NCBI RefSeq assembly: GCF_014295035.1
Contig: NZ_CP060404.1
Span: 8,038,501 to 8,102,500, forward strand
Origin: Streptomyces buecherae
GTDB taxonomy: Bacteria; Actinomycetota; Actinomycetes; Streptomycetales; Streptomycetaceae
Length of the DNA: 64,000 nucleotides
Reading direction: 5' to 3'
The notes beneath the pieces are model-generated. The model saw only the letters and a list, made by a program, of their open reading frames with translations, did not search any database and had not been told where the DNA came from. The position numbers and the translations under genes were made by a program. Shown here piece after piece: positions 1 to 9,102 of the stretch. Position 1 is the first letter of the stretch; the number at the start of each line of letters is the position of its first letter.

Positions 1-477
1 AACACTTCGGGCGCGCGCGGCGCGTGTGCTGAACCCGCCAGAACCTCCTCGCGCTCCACTTCTCACCCTCTCCCCGCCGCGCGTCCCCGCCCGTTCCCGC
101 GCCCCGTCCCCGCTCGTCCCCGCGCGTTCGCCCCGTCCCCCGTCCGTTCGTCCCTCCCGCGTGCCTGGCCGCACCCTTCACGTGCCGGGCGCGCGCCGGC
201 GCTCGGGCGGGGAGCGGGGCCGCGTCGTGCCGGCGACGGCCACGTCAGCGGGGTGTGCCGGATGGGTGTACGGACCCCCCTCGCATGGTGCGGCGGGTCG
301 CGGGGCGCGCGGGGCGGGCTCCCGCATCACCCGTTCGGGTGCTACTGCGCTCGCGCCGTGCGCGGTAGATAAGCGCTAGATGCAGCATGTGCCTGCTCGC
401 GGCGGTCGGACACCCGGGCAGGTGGCCGCTCTTGTTCCGCCTCCGCCCATCCCCGAGCGCACGGCCCGAGGGGCATC
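1..477. other. Upstream non-coding stretch with pyrimidine-rich tract
   Basis: No convincing gene. Positions about 75-160 are a C/T-rich tract built from irregular CGTCCCC and CGTTCCC units, so the minus strand is G-rich. A 117-codon open frame crosses it, but it encodes only a Pro/Arg/Ser-rich low-complexity sequence and I treat it as spurious. Nearer the gene at 478 are two TAGAT motifs listed separately. Confidence 0.5.
366..382 (+). promoter_or_regulatory. Possible -10 region for the giant-gene operon
   Basis: Two TAGAT elements, TAGATA at 366-371 and TAGATG at 377-382, lie about 100 bases before the start at 478 and resemble actinobacterial -10 hexamers. No good -35 is visible, so the assignment is weak. 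Confidence 0.25.
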
Positions 478-3400
478 ATGAGCTCACCGTCACCACTTCG
501 CGTCCTACGCGGCACCGACCTGCTGGACCTCGCCTTCAGCTTCGTCGGCCTCGTGATCGAGAACCGGTTGGGACGCCGCTACCTGATCCGCGCCGACGCG
601 GCCCGCGACGGCCTCCTCGTCGTCACCTTCGGCCCCCAGCACGTGCTGGAGGAGGTGTTCCAGGCAGAGAGCCCCACCCCACCGGCCGACCCACCCGTCG
701 GCTCGCTGATCAGCGGGCGCAGCGTGCTGGTCTTCGAGGTGGGCCCCGACGACGCCGTCGAGTACGCCGAGGAGGGGCTGCTCGACGCCATGCGGACGCT
801 GCCGCTGCGCGTCGTGGACGCGGCCCGCGAACCCGACTCCCCGGCCACCCTCCGTTTCACCGTCCCCGAACCGCTCACCCCGGGCGGTGACGGCGCCGAC
901 GCTGGTGCCGACCCCGCCCCGGACGCGGCGCTCCGGGCCACCGCGCTGGTGCGCCTGCTGCGCACCACCGCCGAACTCAGCGCCCGCTACGGCGCCGAGG
1001 CGACGCTCGCCGTGGCGACCGCCGCCGGCGCCGAGGTCGAGGCCGCCGCGCCCCAACCGGCCGCCGCCAGCGCGGCCGGGCGCGTACCGCAGGACCCGCT
1101 GGCCGACCCCGCCCGCCCGCACACCGGCATCGAACTGCCCTACCGACTGCTGCTCTCCCCCTCGCAGCGGGCGCGGTGGATTCACCGCGGGGCGATCGAC
1201 CCGGAGCCGGGGGAGCGGGTCGAGCTGTGGCACACCCGGCTGACCCACCCGAGCGGGCGGCCCGCCGACCGGACCGTGCGCGCGGTGTGGAACCGGGACC
1301 GCGACCCCGATCCGGGCGCTCCCGAGACCTTCACCACCTCGATCAGCGGCCCGCAGCGCGGCGCCATCGTGGACCTGACCGCCAACGACGGCCTGACCAC
1401 GCCCGAGGGACAGCCGTTCAAGCCGCTGCCGGTGGCGGTGGAGAACCTCATGCTGTCGGCCGTCGGCGGCTGGCTCGACAGCCTGGGCCAGTGGCAGGAC
1501 CAGCGCCCCCAGGGCGTCACGCTCTCGGAGTGGCGACACCGCGCCACCATGGGCCGCGACCACTACGTGCGCCTGATGTTCTCCGGCTTCCTGTGCCCCT
1601 TCGGACACCGGGCTGACCTCATCCAGGTCACCGAGCGCACGTTCGACGACGCGCGCGCCGGCTACCTCCGCCAGCGCCGGTTCATCGTCGTACGCGAGCC
1701 GCTGCGCACCTACGACCCGAAACGCGACCTGCCGATCGGCGACCCGGCGACCGGCCCCCTGGCCAACGTGCGGTTCCCCTTCACCACCGTGCGCGTCGAC
1801 ACGCTGGTCACCCCCAACCTCACCAACGACATCCCCACCCCCGAGTCCTGCGACTTCTTCCCCACCACCCGCTCCGAGAGCCCCTTCCGGTTCAAGGTCA
1901 CCGCCGTGGACCACGAGGGGCGGACCGTGGAGTTCCGTACGCCGCTGCTCTTCCTCACCGAGGACCGCGGCAGCCGGGACCAGCTCGCCGCCATCGTGGC
2001 CAGGTACAACGACCTGGGGCCGCTGCCGCCGGCCACGTCCGACGCCGCCTTCGAACCGGCCCCCGAGACCAAGGCCGACCTCCTCGGGCAGGCCGTGGCG
2101 CTCGCGCCCAGTGCCAAGCCGGACGACACCAGCCTGGACGTGGCCCACATGGTGTGGGGCGTGGCGGCCCCGCCCGGGCTCGCCAGCCCCTCGCCGCGGC
2201 AGGCCCAGTTCCTGCCACAGCTCCGCTGGGCCGCCGTCACCGTGCCCGCGGTCAGCCAGCTCAGCGGCAACGACCTGACCGTGCCGGTGACGTACGCCCA
2301 GCGCTACGCCCAGTCCGGCTTCCGCCAGGTCGACCAAGGGCTGCGCAAGGCCAACCTGGGCGAGGTCTTCCTCAACGTGCTGCCCGTGCTCGGCGCGCCG
2401 AACGTCCCGCTCACCATGAACTTCAGCGGGCGCAGTGACCGCTCCGGCGGGCTGGTCGCGCCCAGCTTCGACGTGGCCGGCCTCTCGCGCAAGACGGGGC
2501 CGGTCTCCGGGGTCGCCGCCGGCGGCGCGGACGCGCTGGAGACCATCGCCAACGGCGACTTCGAGCCGGCCGACTTCTTCCACGCGTCGGACGCCATCGG
2601 CGCCCTCGGCGCCAACCTGCTCGGCATCCTGCCACTGGCCGACCTGATCAAGGAAGCCGGGCTCGACCAGCCGCTCAAGGTACCCAACTTCTTCACCGAG
2701 ACCATCAACGCCGTCACCGGCTTCCTCTCCGAACTGCGCCGCGTCCGCGACCTGATCCGCAACGAGGCCGAGCAGTACGCGGCGGCCGGCCGCCGCGTGG
2801 TGGAGACCGCCGAGGCGCTGGTCACGATCATCGGCGACTACCTCGCCCAGTCCCTGGCCGGCAGGCCGGGCCCCATCGAGCTGACCGACGTCGACAACGC
2901 CTTCGACGCCTTCGACGCCGCCCTCACCAACCTGCTGGGCACCCTGCCACCCGGCGCCGACCCGGGCGTGCGGGCCCTCCTGGAGCGGGTCCGGCAGACC
3001 GTCGCCACCTGGAACAACGGGGCCGGCCAGGTGCTGTCCCTGCGCCAGGCGCTGGAGAAGGCGGGGCGGGGCGCCAAGCTGCCCGAGACCCTCAACGCGC
3101 GCCTGGAGTGGAACCCGGAGATCAAACCCTTCCCCGCCGGCAACCCGGTCTTCGTCCCCCACGAGGACGACCAGGGCAGGACCACCGGGCGCTTCTCGCT
3201 CATCGTCGACCTGCGCGGGTCGCTGCGCTCCGACCTGACGGCCGGCGCCGACATCACCTGCAGCCTGGAGGAGTTCGACCTCGTCCTCATCCCCGACTTC
3301 AAGGCCATGCGGCTGGACTTCGAGCGCATCCGCTTCACCGCGCGGGCGGGCAAGAAGCTCGACGTCGACGTCGCCTTCCGCCGCGTGAAGTTCACCGGCC

Positions 3401-4176
3401 CGCTGTCCTTCGTGGAGACGCTGCGGCAGCTCATCCCCATCGACGGCTTCAGCGACCCGCCCGGCATCCAGGTCACCAGCAGCGGCATCGTCGCCTCGTA
3501 CGCGCTGCCGCTGCCCAACCTCGCGGTCGGCGTGTTCAGCCTGGAGAACCTGCGCCTCGGCGCCTACCTCGACCTGCCGTTCGTCGGCAAGTCGCTGGAG
3601 GTCGGGTTCTCCTTCTGCACCCGACAGGCCCCCTTCCGGCTGACCGTCTCCATGCTGGGCGGCGGCGGGTTCTTCGGCATCGTGCTCACCCCCAAGCGGG
3701 TCGCCGTCCTGGAAGCGGCCCTGGAGTTCGGCGCCGCGGTCTCCATGAACTTCGGCGTGGCCAGCGGCAGCCTCTCGGTGATGGCCGGCATCTACTTCCG
3801 GCTGGAGCTCGACACCGGAGAGGCCCGGCTCAGCGGCTACTTCCGGGCCCGCGGCGAGGTCGACGTGCTCGGCATCGTGTCCGCCTCCATCGAGCTGTAC
3901 CTCGAACTGACCTGGCAACCCGGCCGCGTGTCGGGCCGGGCCAGGATCTCGATCAGCATCCATATCGGCTTCTGGTCGCAGTCGGTCACCATCGAGTGCG
4001 AGAAGACCTTCGTGGGCGGTGGCGGCGACAGCCTGGCCGCGCTCGGCGGTACGGCGACGGACGCGGTACGGCCACCCACCTTCGCCGAGATGATGAGCCC
4101 CTACCCCGACCCGGTCACCGGCGTCCAGCGCGTGCCCGTCGACGAGTACTGCACCGCCTTCGCGGAAGTGAGCTGA
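478..4176 (+). CDS. Giant protein of unknown function, first of a pair (1232 aa)
   Basis: I do not recognise a family. The ATG at 478 follows GAGGGG at 468-473. There is no signal peptide and no clear membrane helix, so it is probably cytosolic or exported by a non-classical route. An N-terminal block (about 1-115) is followed by an Ala/Pro/Gly linker (about 140-210). A hydrophobic block then begins with IELPYRLLLSP near residue 217. Residues about 715-860 look helical. Residues about 905-1180 are a long run of alternating polar and hydrophobic residues with repeated turns, as in an extended beta-sheet, barrel or groove. The stop lies 3 bases before the ATG of another giant gene, so the two are probably translated from one message. 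Alternatives include an injection-system or tail-like structural protein or a large lipid-binding protein; none is supported by a diagnostic motif. Confidence 0.85.
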   Translation: MSSPSPLRVLRGTDLLDLAFSFVGLVIENRLGRRYLIRADAARDGLLVVTFGPQHVLEEVFQAESPTPPADPPVGSLISGRSVLVFEVGPDDAVEYAEEGLLDAMRTLPLRVVDAAREPDSPATLRFTVPEPLTPGGDGADAGADPAPDAALRATALVRLLRTTAELSARYGAEATLAVATAAGAEVEAAAPQPAAASAAGRVPQDPLADPARPHTGIELPYRLLLSPSQRARWIHRGAIDPEPGERVELWHTRLTHPSGRPADRTVRAVWNRDRDPDPGAPETFTTSISGPQRGAIVDLTANDGLTTPEGQPFKPLPVAVENLMLSAVGGWLDSLGQWQDQRPQGVTLSEWRHRATMGRDHYVRLMFSGFLCPFGHRADLIQVTERTFDDARAGYLRQRRFIVVREPLRTYDPKRDLPIGDPATGPLANVRFPFTTVRVDTLVTPNLTNDIPTPESCDFFPTTRSESPFRFKVTAVDHEGRTVEFRTPLLFLTEDRGSRDQLAAIVARYNDLGPLPPATSDAAFEPAPETKADLLGQAVALAPSAKPDDTSLDVAHMVWGVAAPPGLASPSPRQAQFLPQLRWAAVTVPAVSQLSGNDLTVPVTYAQRYAQSGFRQVDQGLRKANLGEVFLNVLPVLGAPNVPLTMNFSGRSDRSGGLVAPSFDVAGLSRKTGPVSGVAAGGADALETIANGDFEPADFFHASDAIGALGANLLGILPLADLIKEAGLDQPLKVPNFFTETINAVTGFLSELRRVRDLIRNEAEQYAAAGRRVVETAEALVTIIGDYLAQSLAGRPGPIELTDVDNAFDAFDAALTNLLGTLPPGADPGVRALLERVRQTVATWNNGAGQVLSLRQALEKAGRGAKLPETLNARLEWNPEIKPFPAGNPVFVPHEDDQGRTTGRFSLIVDLRGSLRSDLTAGADITCSLEEFDLVLIPDFKAMRLDFERIRFTARAGKKLDVDVAFRRVKFTGPLSFVETLRQLIPIDGFSDPPGIQVTSSGIVASYALPLPNLAVGVFSLENLRLGAYLDLPFVGKSLEVGFSFCTRQAPFRLTVSMLGGGGFFGIVLTPKRVAVLEAALEFGAAVSMNFGVASGSLSVMAGIYFRLELDTGEARLSGYFRARGEVDVLGIVSASIELYLELTWQPGRVSGRARISISIHIGFWSQSVTIECEKTFVGGGGDSLAALGGTATDAVRPPTFAEMMSPYPDPVTGVQRVPVDEYCTAFAEVS

Positions 4177-4179
4177 CCC

Positions 4180-7100
4180 ATGCCCGAGTCGATCCGGTGG
4201 ACCGTCCTGCCCGACGGGCTCACCACCGATGCCCAGCTCCGCCTGACGGTGCTGGTCACCCCCCGCCTGACCGGCGGGACCACACTGGGTGCCTTCACCC
4301 ACTTCGTCGACTGGCCCCAGACCCTGGCCCGTTACGCCGACGCCCTCCGGGTGGAGTTCCGGGCGGCGCCGGGCGGGGCGAGCGCCACGGCCCCCACCGC
4401 CCCGCAGCCCGACCGCTACTCGCCGCCCGACAGCACCCTGTGGCGCGAGCTGTTCCCCACCGACACCAGGGTCACCGTGCCCACGGCCGCGCTCCTCGCG
4501 GCCGACGCCGAGCCGATCACCCTCCGGTCCTTCCCGAGCCGGGCCGTACACGCCCAGGTCACGACGTTGTACGAGAACGCCGCGACCGCCACCGCCGTCC
4601 GCCGGGCCTTCCCCGACCCGGGCGGCGAGGGCGTGGCGACCCCCGGCGGCGCGCCGAGGGTGCCGCCGCAGCCGCCGCCCAGTTGGGACCACCCCCACAC
4701 GGACGACCTGACGACGCCGCTGACCGAGCCCGTCCGCGACCTCGCCCGCTCCGTCGGGGCCTCCTACCAGCGGCTCGACCGACTCATCGGGCGCGCCCCG
4801 ACGGAGGGCCCGGGCGAACCGGCCGCCGAGGCCGCCGCCAACCCGTACCGGCCCCGCTACATCGACCGCTCGCACCCCGACTACGCGCCCTTCCAGGCCG
4901 AACTCGGCCTCGCCGAGGCGTACCGCTTCTACGACCGGCGCCCCGCGCCTCCCGAGCCCGGCGCCGAACCCGACCCGCCGCCGCCCCCACCACAGGAGCC
5001 GGACCTCGACTTCCACGCTGCCTGCGCGCTCCTCGCCGACTACCCCGAACTGCTGCGACGCTTCGGCCTCGCCCTCGACCTGCTGGTCACCCCGCCGCCC
5101 GGGCTCGCCGACCAGTGGCAGGCCCGCGTCACCTTCGCCCCACCGCACGAGGGGCTGAACGCGGACGAGAGCCTGCGCCCGTGGACCCGGCTGCGCTACG
5201 TGGCGGGGCAGCGGTGCGAGGCGTACGCGGACGACGCCGGCCCGTACGGGCACCGCATGCTCGGCCTCGGCGACAGCCGCGTGCACGTCACCGACCTCGA
5301 CGTGGACGGCGCGGCGATGAAGTTCGTCGAGTTCTCCCGGATCTTCGACCAACTCTTCGCCGACCCGTTGGAGCCCGCCGGCGCGATCGCGCCCGAGGCC
5401 ACCGCGCCCCCCGCGCTGCACGGCGCGGGCCTGACCGTGCTCGTCGAGGGGCGGGACGCGGACCTCGCCGACCAACTGGAGGCCGACGCGCGCCACGTGG
5501 CCGGCGTCGACCAGAACGGCACCCCCGCCCCCACGGCCGTCCTGGACGCGGCGCACCTGGTCCGCGGCTACCGGGTGGACGTCGGCGTCGTGGACGACGC
5601 GACGGGCCAGGTGGCCCGCTGGTACCCGCTGTGCGCCCGCACCGGCAGCTACGCCATCCGACGGCCGGGCAAGCCCCCGGTCGCCATCCAGGCCGAACCC
5701 GACGAGGGGCACGTCAAGGCCAGCACGCTCACCCAGGACCGGACCGACGACCGCCACCACTACGTCCATCAGGCGCTGTTCGGCTGGCACGGCTGGAGCC
5801 TGGCCGCACCGCCGCCCGGCCGCACCATCGGCGAGGACAACCTGCCCCAGGTGCCCGAGCCCGACCTCTCCCCGGACTTCCCGCTCGACACCAGTTTCCG
5901 GCCGCGCCCCGGCAGCCTGCCCGCACTGCGCTACGGGCGCACCTACCGCCTGCGCGCCCGCCTCGTCGACCTCGCGGGCAACGGGCCCGGCCTCGACGCC
6001 GACACCCCGCCGAGCACCGTCACCCAGGCGCTGACCTACGGCCGGTGGGAGCCGGTGCCGCCGCCGGCGATCGTCCCCCGCTGGCCCTTCCTGGAGGGCG
6101 AGTCGGAGCCCCGGCTGGTGATCCGCAGCACGGTATCCGACGACGGAACGCCCCTGCCCGCCGACATGTGGGCCATCCAGCGCAACGCCGAAGTCCCCGA
6201 CCACGAGGCCGAGACACCGGTGGACACGCTCGACCGGCGCTACCGCCCCTTCGACGAGCGACACGTCAGCCCGCCCAAGACCGCGCTCCAGATGGCCGAG
6301 CACCACGGCGTGTACGACGCGGCGTTCGGGCCCACCAGGCCCCCGGCGCAGCGGCGGCAGTTCTTCGCCGCGGCCTCTCGCGAGGCCGGCAGCTACCTGG
6401 ACACCCGGGTCAGCCTCGCCGAGGACCCGGACCGCGTCGTCGACCTCAAGGCCGTCGGCGCCATCCACGTCGCCAAGCACAGCCCGCGCGACCCGGTGCC
6501 GCTCACCCCGCTACCGGTGGCCCGCGGCGCGGGCCTCGCGCCCGGCGAGTACGTCGTCCACGACGGCCGCGGGCTGCTCCTGCCGTACCTGCCCGACGTG
6601 CTCGCGCGCGGCGTCTCCTTCCGCGGGCTGCCCGGCGGCAAGCCCACCGAGACGTACGCCTTCCCCGGCCCGTGGCCGCAGGCCAGGCCGCTGCGGCTGA
6701 AGATCGAGGAGGGCAGCGGCCCACCCGTCTGGCGCGGGCTTCTCGACCGGGAGCTGACCGTCTTCCTGCCCAAGGCCACGTTCGCAACCGTCCGCATGAG
6801 CTGCCACGTGCACCGCGACGACCTGACCACCTTCCACCAGTGGCGGCTGCTGACCGGCTCGCCGCGGTGGAACGACCCGACGACCGGACTGCCGCCGGAC
6901 AAGCGGGAGGAGTTGACGGTCGCCGCCGCCGACGGGGAGAACTGGTTGATCACCCCGTGGGTCGAACTCACCCTGGTGCACGCCGTGGAGAAGCCGCTGG
7001 AGCGGCCGGTCATCGGTGACCTCACCTTCCGCCGCAGGGCCGAGGAGACCTTCGCCGACCTGGGCGGCAGCGTACGCAACCACGCCGCGAGCACCGGCCG

Positions 7101-8421
7101 CGTCGACGTGGACGCGACCTGGCAGGAGTGGATCGACGACGTCACCCAGGACGCGCCGGAGCGCGTCACGGCGCACGCCCACGTCGGGGACGTCACGGTG
7201 GGCCCGGCGCAGGACGTCCGCTCGCTGTCCGGCGTGCGCCACGAGTTCCGCGACACCCGGCACCGCGACGTCACCTACACGCCGACCGCCACCACCCGGT
7301 TCCGCGAGTACTTCCACCCGGACATCACCCGGCGCACCGATCTCATCACCCGGCGCGGCCCGGACAACCCGGGCCCCTCCGGTCAGGGGTGGTCCGTGCC
7401 CAGCACCCGCCGGCCGGAGCCGCCGGAGCTGAGCCACCTGGTGCCCACCTTCACCTGGGAGCGCGAGGTGGACCACGCGCGGCACCGGGTGACGCGCACC
7501 CGCCACCGCGCCGGGGTGCGGGCCTATCTCAAGCGCCCCTGGTACTCGTCGGGCGACGACGAGATGCTGGCCGTCGTCCTCGACCCGGGCGCCACCCCGG
7601 GCCCCGACCTGCCCGACCACCTGGTGACCCGCTACGCCACCGACCCGCTGTGGTCGGACGCCACCACCTCACCCCTCCTCACGCCCGCCAACTTCCCCAA
7701 CGCCACGGCCACCGCGACCCATCGGGCGCTGGCCGAGCTGGTCGACGGGCAGCAGGTGACGGCCGCCGTCGCGGCGTTCACACCGGAGTACGACGAGAGC
7801 CTGCGGCTGTGGTACTGCGACATCGACGTCACGCTGGGCGAACTGGCCGACGCCACCGCGTACTTCCCGTACCTGCGACTGGCCCTGGCGCGCTACCAGC
7901 CGCACTCCGTCGACCCGCTGCACCTGTCCAAGGTGACCACGGCGGAGTTCACCCAACTGGTGCCACGGCGCACGGCCACCGGGACCATGACCCCCGACGG
8001 CAGGATCCAACTGGAGCTGACCGGCCCGGTCGCGGCCAACTCGCTCGGCGAACGCGCCGGGGCGGGACTGCCCGGCATCGCGACCAGCCGGCGCGTGCGG
8101 GCCACCTTCCAGCGACGCGAGGTGACCGCCGGCGACCTGGCCTGGACCGACGTCGGGTCACCGGTGGAACTCGGCTGCGCGGCGCGCGGCGCGGGCTTCG
8201 TCTGGACCGGGCTGCTCACGCCCCCGTCCCCGCCCCTGACGCCGGTGACGGTGCACCGGCTGCGGATCGAGGAGCACGAGACGTACCTGACCGACGCGGC
8301 GACCGCCACCGACACGGTCACCGTGGGCGGCGGACCACTCCCGGTGGGCCGCCGGCTGGTCCACGCCGACCACTTCGCCCTCACGCGCACGCTGCTGGGC
8401 AAGCTCGTGCTCCAGGAGTGA
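4180..8421 (+). CDS. Giant protein of unknown function, second of a pair (1413 aa)
   Basis: I do not recognise a family. Starting 3 bases after the previous stop, it must share that gene's message. The protein opens with a beta-type pattern (RWTVLPDG, then a TVLVTPRL strand) and stays rich in short strands, Pro and Asp. A segment near residue 585, YGRTYRLRARLVDLAGNG, resembles a strand-turn of Ig/fibronectin-like folds. Another near 1115, RAYLKRPWYSSGDDEM, is a compact aromatic and acidic block. No nucleotide-binding, protease or nuclease motif, signal peptide or membrane helix is seen. A Pro-rich linker lies near residues 265-275. Tight coupling and similar size suggest a two-part assembly with the upstream product; that role is inference only. 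Confidence 0.85.
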   Translation: MPESIRWTVLPDGLTTDAQLRLTVLVTPRLTGGTTLGAFTHFVDWPQTLARYADALRVEFRAAPGGASATAPTAPQPDRYSPPDSTLWRELFPTDTRVTVPTAALLAADAEPITLRSFPSRAVHAQVTTLYENAATATAVRRAFPDPGGEGVATPGGAPRVPPQPPPSWDHPHTDDLTTPLTEPVRDLARSVGASYQRLDRLIGRAPTEGPGEPAAEAAANPYRPRYIDRSHPDYAPFQAELGLAEAYRFYDRRPAPPEPGAEPDPPPPPPQEPDLDFHAACALLADYPELLRRFGLALDLLVTPPPGLADQWQARVTFAPPHEGLNADESLRPWTRLRYVAGQRCEAYADDAGPYGHRMLGLGDSRVHVTDLDVDGAAMKFVEFSRIFDQLFADPLEPAGAIAPEATAPPALHGAGLTVLVEGRDADLADQLEADARHVAGVDQNGTPAPTAVLDAAHLVRGYRVDVGVVDDATGQVARWYPLCARTGSYAIRRPGKPPVAIQAEPDEGHVKASTLTQDRTDDRHHYVHQALFGWHGWSLAAPPPGRTIGEDNLPQVPEPDLSPDFPLDTSFRPRPGSLPALRYGRTYRLRARLVDLAGNGPGLDADTPPSTVTQALTYGRWEPVPPPAIVPRWPFLEGESEPRLVIRSTVSDDGTPLPADMWAIQRNAEVPDHEAETPVDTLDRRYRPFDERHVSPPKTALQMAEHHGVYDAAFGPTRPPAQRRQFFAAASREAGSYLDTRVSLAEDPDRVVDLKAVGAIHVAKHSPRDPVPLTPLPVARGAGLAPGEYVVHDGRGLLLPYLPDVLARGVSFRGLPGGKPTETYAFPGPWPQARPLRLKIEEGSGPPVWRGLLDRELTVFLPKATFATVRMSCHVHRDDLTTFHQWRLLTGSPRWNDPTTGLPPDKREELTVAAADGENWLITPWVELTLVHAVEKPLERPVIGDLTFRRRAEETFADLGGSVRNHAASTGRVDVDATWQEWIDDVTQDAPERVTAHAHVGDVTVGPAQDVRSLSGVRHEFRDTRHRDVTYTPTATTRFREYFHPDITRRTDLITRRGPDNPGPSGQGWSVPSTRRPEPPELSHLVPTFTWEREVDHARHRVTRTRHRAGVRAYLKRPWYSSGDDEMLAVVLDPGATPGPDLPDHLVTRYATDPLWSDATTSPLLTPANFPNATATATHRALAELVDGQQVTAAVAAFTPEYDESLRLWYCDIDVTLGELADATAYFPYLRLALARYQPHSVDPLHLSKVTTAEFTQLVPRRTATGTMTPDGRIQLELTGPVAANSLGERAGAGLPGIATSRRVRATFQRREVTAGDLAWTDVGSPVELGCAARGAGFVWTGLLTPPSPPLTPVTVHRLRIEEHETYLTDAATATDTVTVGGGPLPVGRRLVHADHFALTRTLLGKLVLQE

Positions 8422-8437
8422 CGCGCCCGCGCGGGGT

Positions 8438-8507
8438 CACCCACCCGGGCTCACCCGAATGGCCCTGCGCCCAGGGGCGGGAGCGGCTCCCGCGACACAG
8501 GTGGGTG
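8438..8507 (+). terminator. Nested hairpin after the giant-gene operon
   Basis: CGGGAGC and GCTCCCG (8478-8492) form a tight 7-bp palindrome with one central base. It sits inside a longer-range pair, CACCCACC (8438-8445) and GGTGGGTG (8500-8507). The position 17-86 bases after the stop at 8421 suggests a transcription terminator without a T-run, common in streptomycetes. Confidence 0.45.
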
Positions 8508-8618
8508 AAGCGGGTCGGCACGCGCTCGGGAGGGGGGCGGTGCACGGGCCGCGCGCCGCGGAGTGTTAACTGTTTGTTGCGCCATCCGGCGCTCCAACGG
8601 CCCCTCCGTGTGGCCCTG

Positions 8619-8644
8619 TTCACAACCACGCGCCTCGTTGTGAA
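8619..8644. promoter_or_regulatory. Inverted repeat, possible operator
   Basis: TTCACAAC at 8619-8626 and GTTGTGAA at 8637-8644 are exact reverse complements with a 10-base spacer, in a relatively AT-rich patch. The geometry suits a dimeric repressor. The nearest gene it could control is the protease at 9103, more than 450 bases away, so the target is uncertain. Confidence 0.4.
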
Positions 8645-9102
8645 ACCCGCTTCGGCTTACGTCCACCGCGCCGACCACCGGAGTTCGCGCGGGAGACGCA
8701 GGTCCGCGCCCTGATGCGAGCCGGGGTGCGGCGCGTGGAGCGCGCGGCCGGCTCGCGTGAGCGTGCATCACTGTGGAAAATGGCCTTCAGTGCGCTCTTG
8801 TGTCATGTACGCGGGGTGCGCCAAGGTTCAGCCACGGCAGCCCGTCACCCACCTCGTACCGATCGCCTGTCTCGGCGCTCGCCCCCACGGGAGCGACGGC
8901 CTGCGCGCGCTGCCGCGACACCTCCGGTGGGGGGCGGCACACCTACCCCCACCACACCGCGACAGCACGGCTCGGCAACACGGTCCGTCCCAGGCACATC
9001 CCTCGGCCCCTCCGTCGCCGAGCCCGAAGAGAACCGCGCATGCACACCCTGCATCCCCCGCGCGCGTACCGCAGCGCGCCACGATGAGGAGGACCCCTCA
9101 CC

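Larger units (their letters stand above)
8422..9102. other. Long intergenic region before the S8 protease
   Basis: About 680 bases with no supportable gene. It contains a hairpin group just after the giant-gene operon (8438-8507) and a perfect 8-bp inverted repeat at 8619-8644, both listed separately. Short open frames here have low-complexity translations and no convincing ribosome site. Confidence 0.5.

Noticed and set aside
26..379. A 117-codon frame at the window start
   Set aside because: Translation is only Pro/Arg/Ser from a pyrimidine-rich tract, with no ribosome site.
505..6480. A 1991-codon open frame on the minus strand opposite the two giant genes
   Set aside because: Its translation is Gly/Arg/Val/Asp/His low complexity with no motif, and it mirrors two well-formed plus-strand genes. 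High third-position GC opens such antisense frames.
478..8421. The giant pair as part of a contractile injection system
   Set aside because: No sheath, tube, baseplate or AAA ATPase genes are adjacent and no diagnostic motif was found; kept as unknown.
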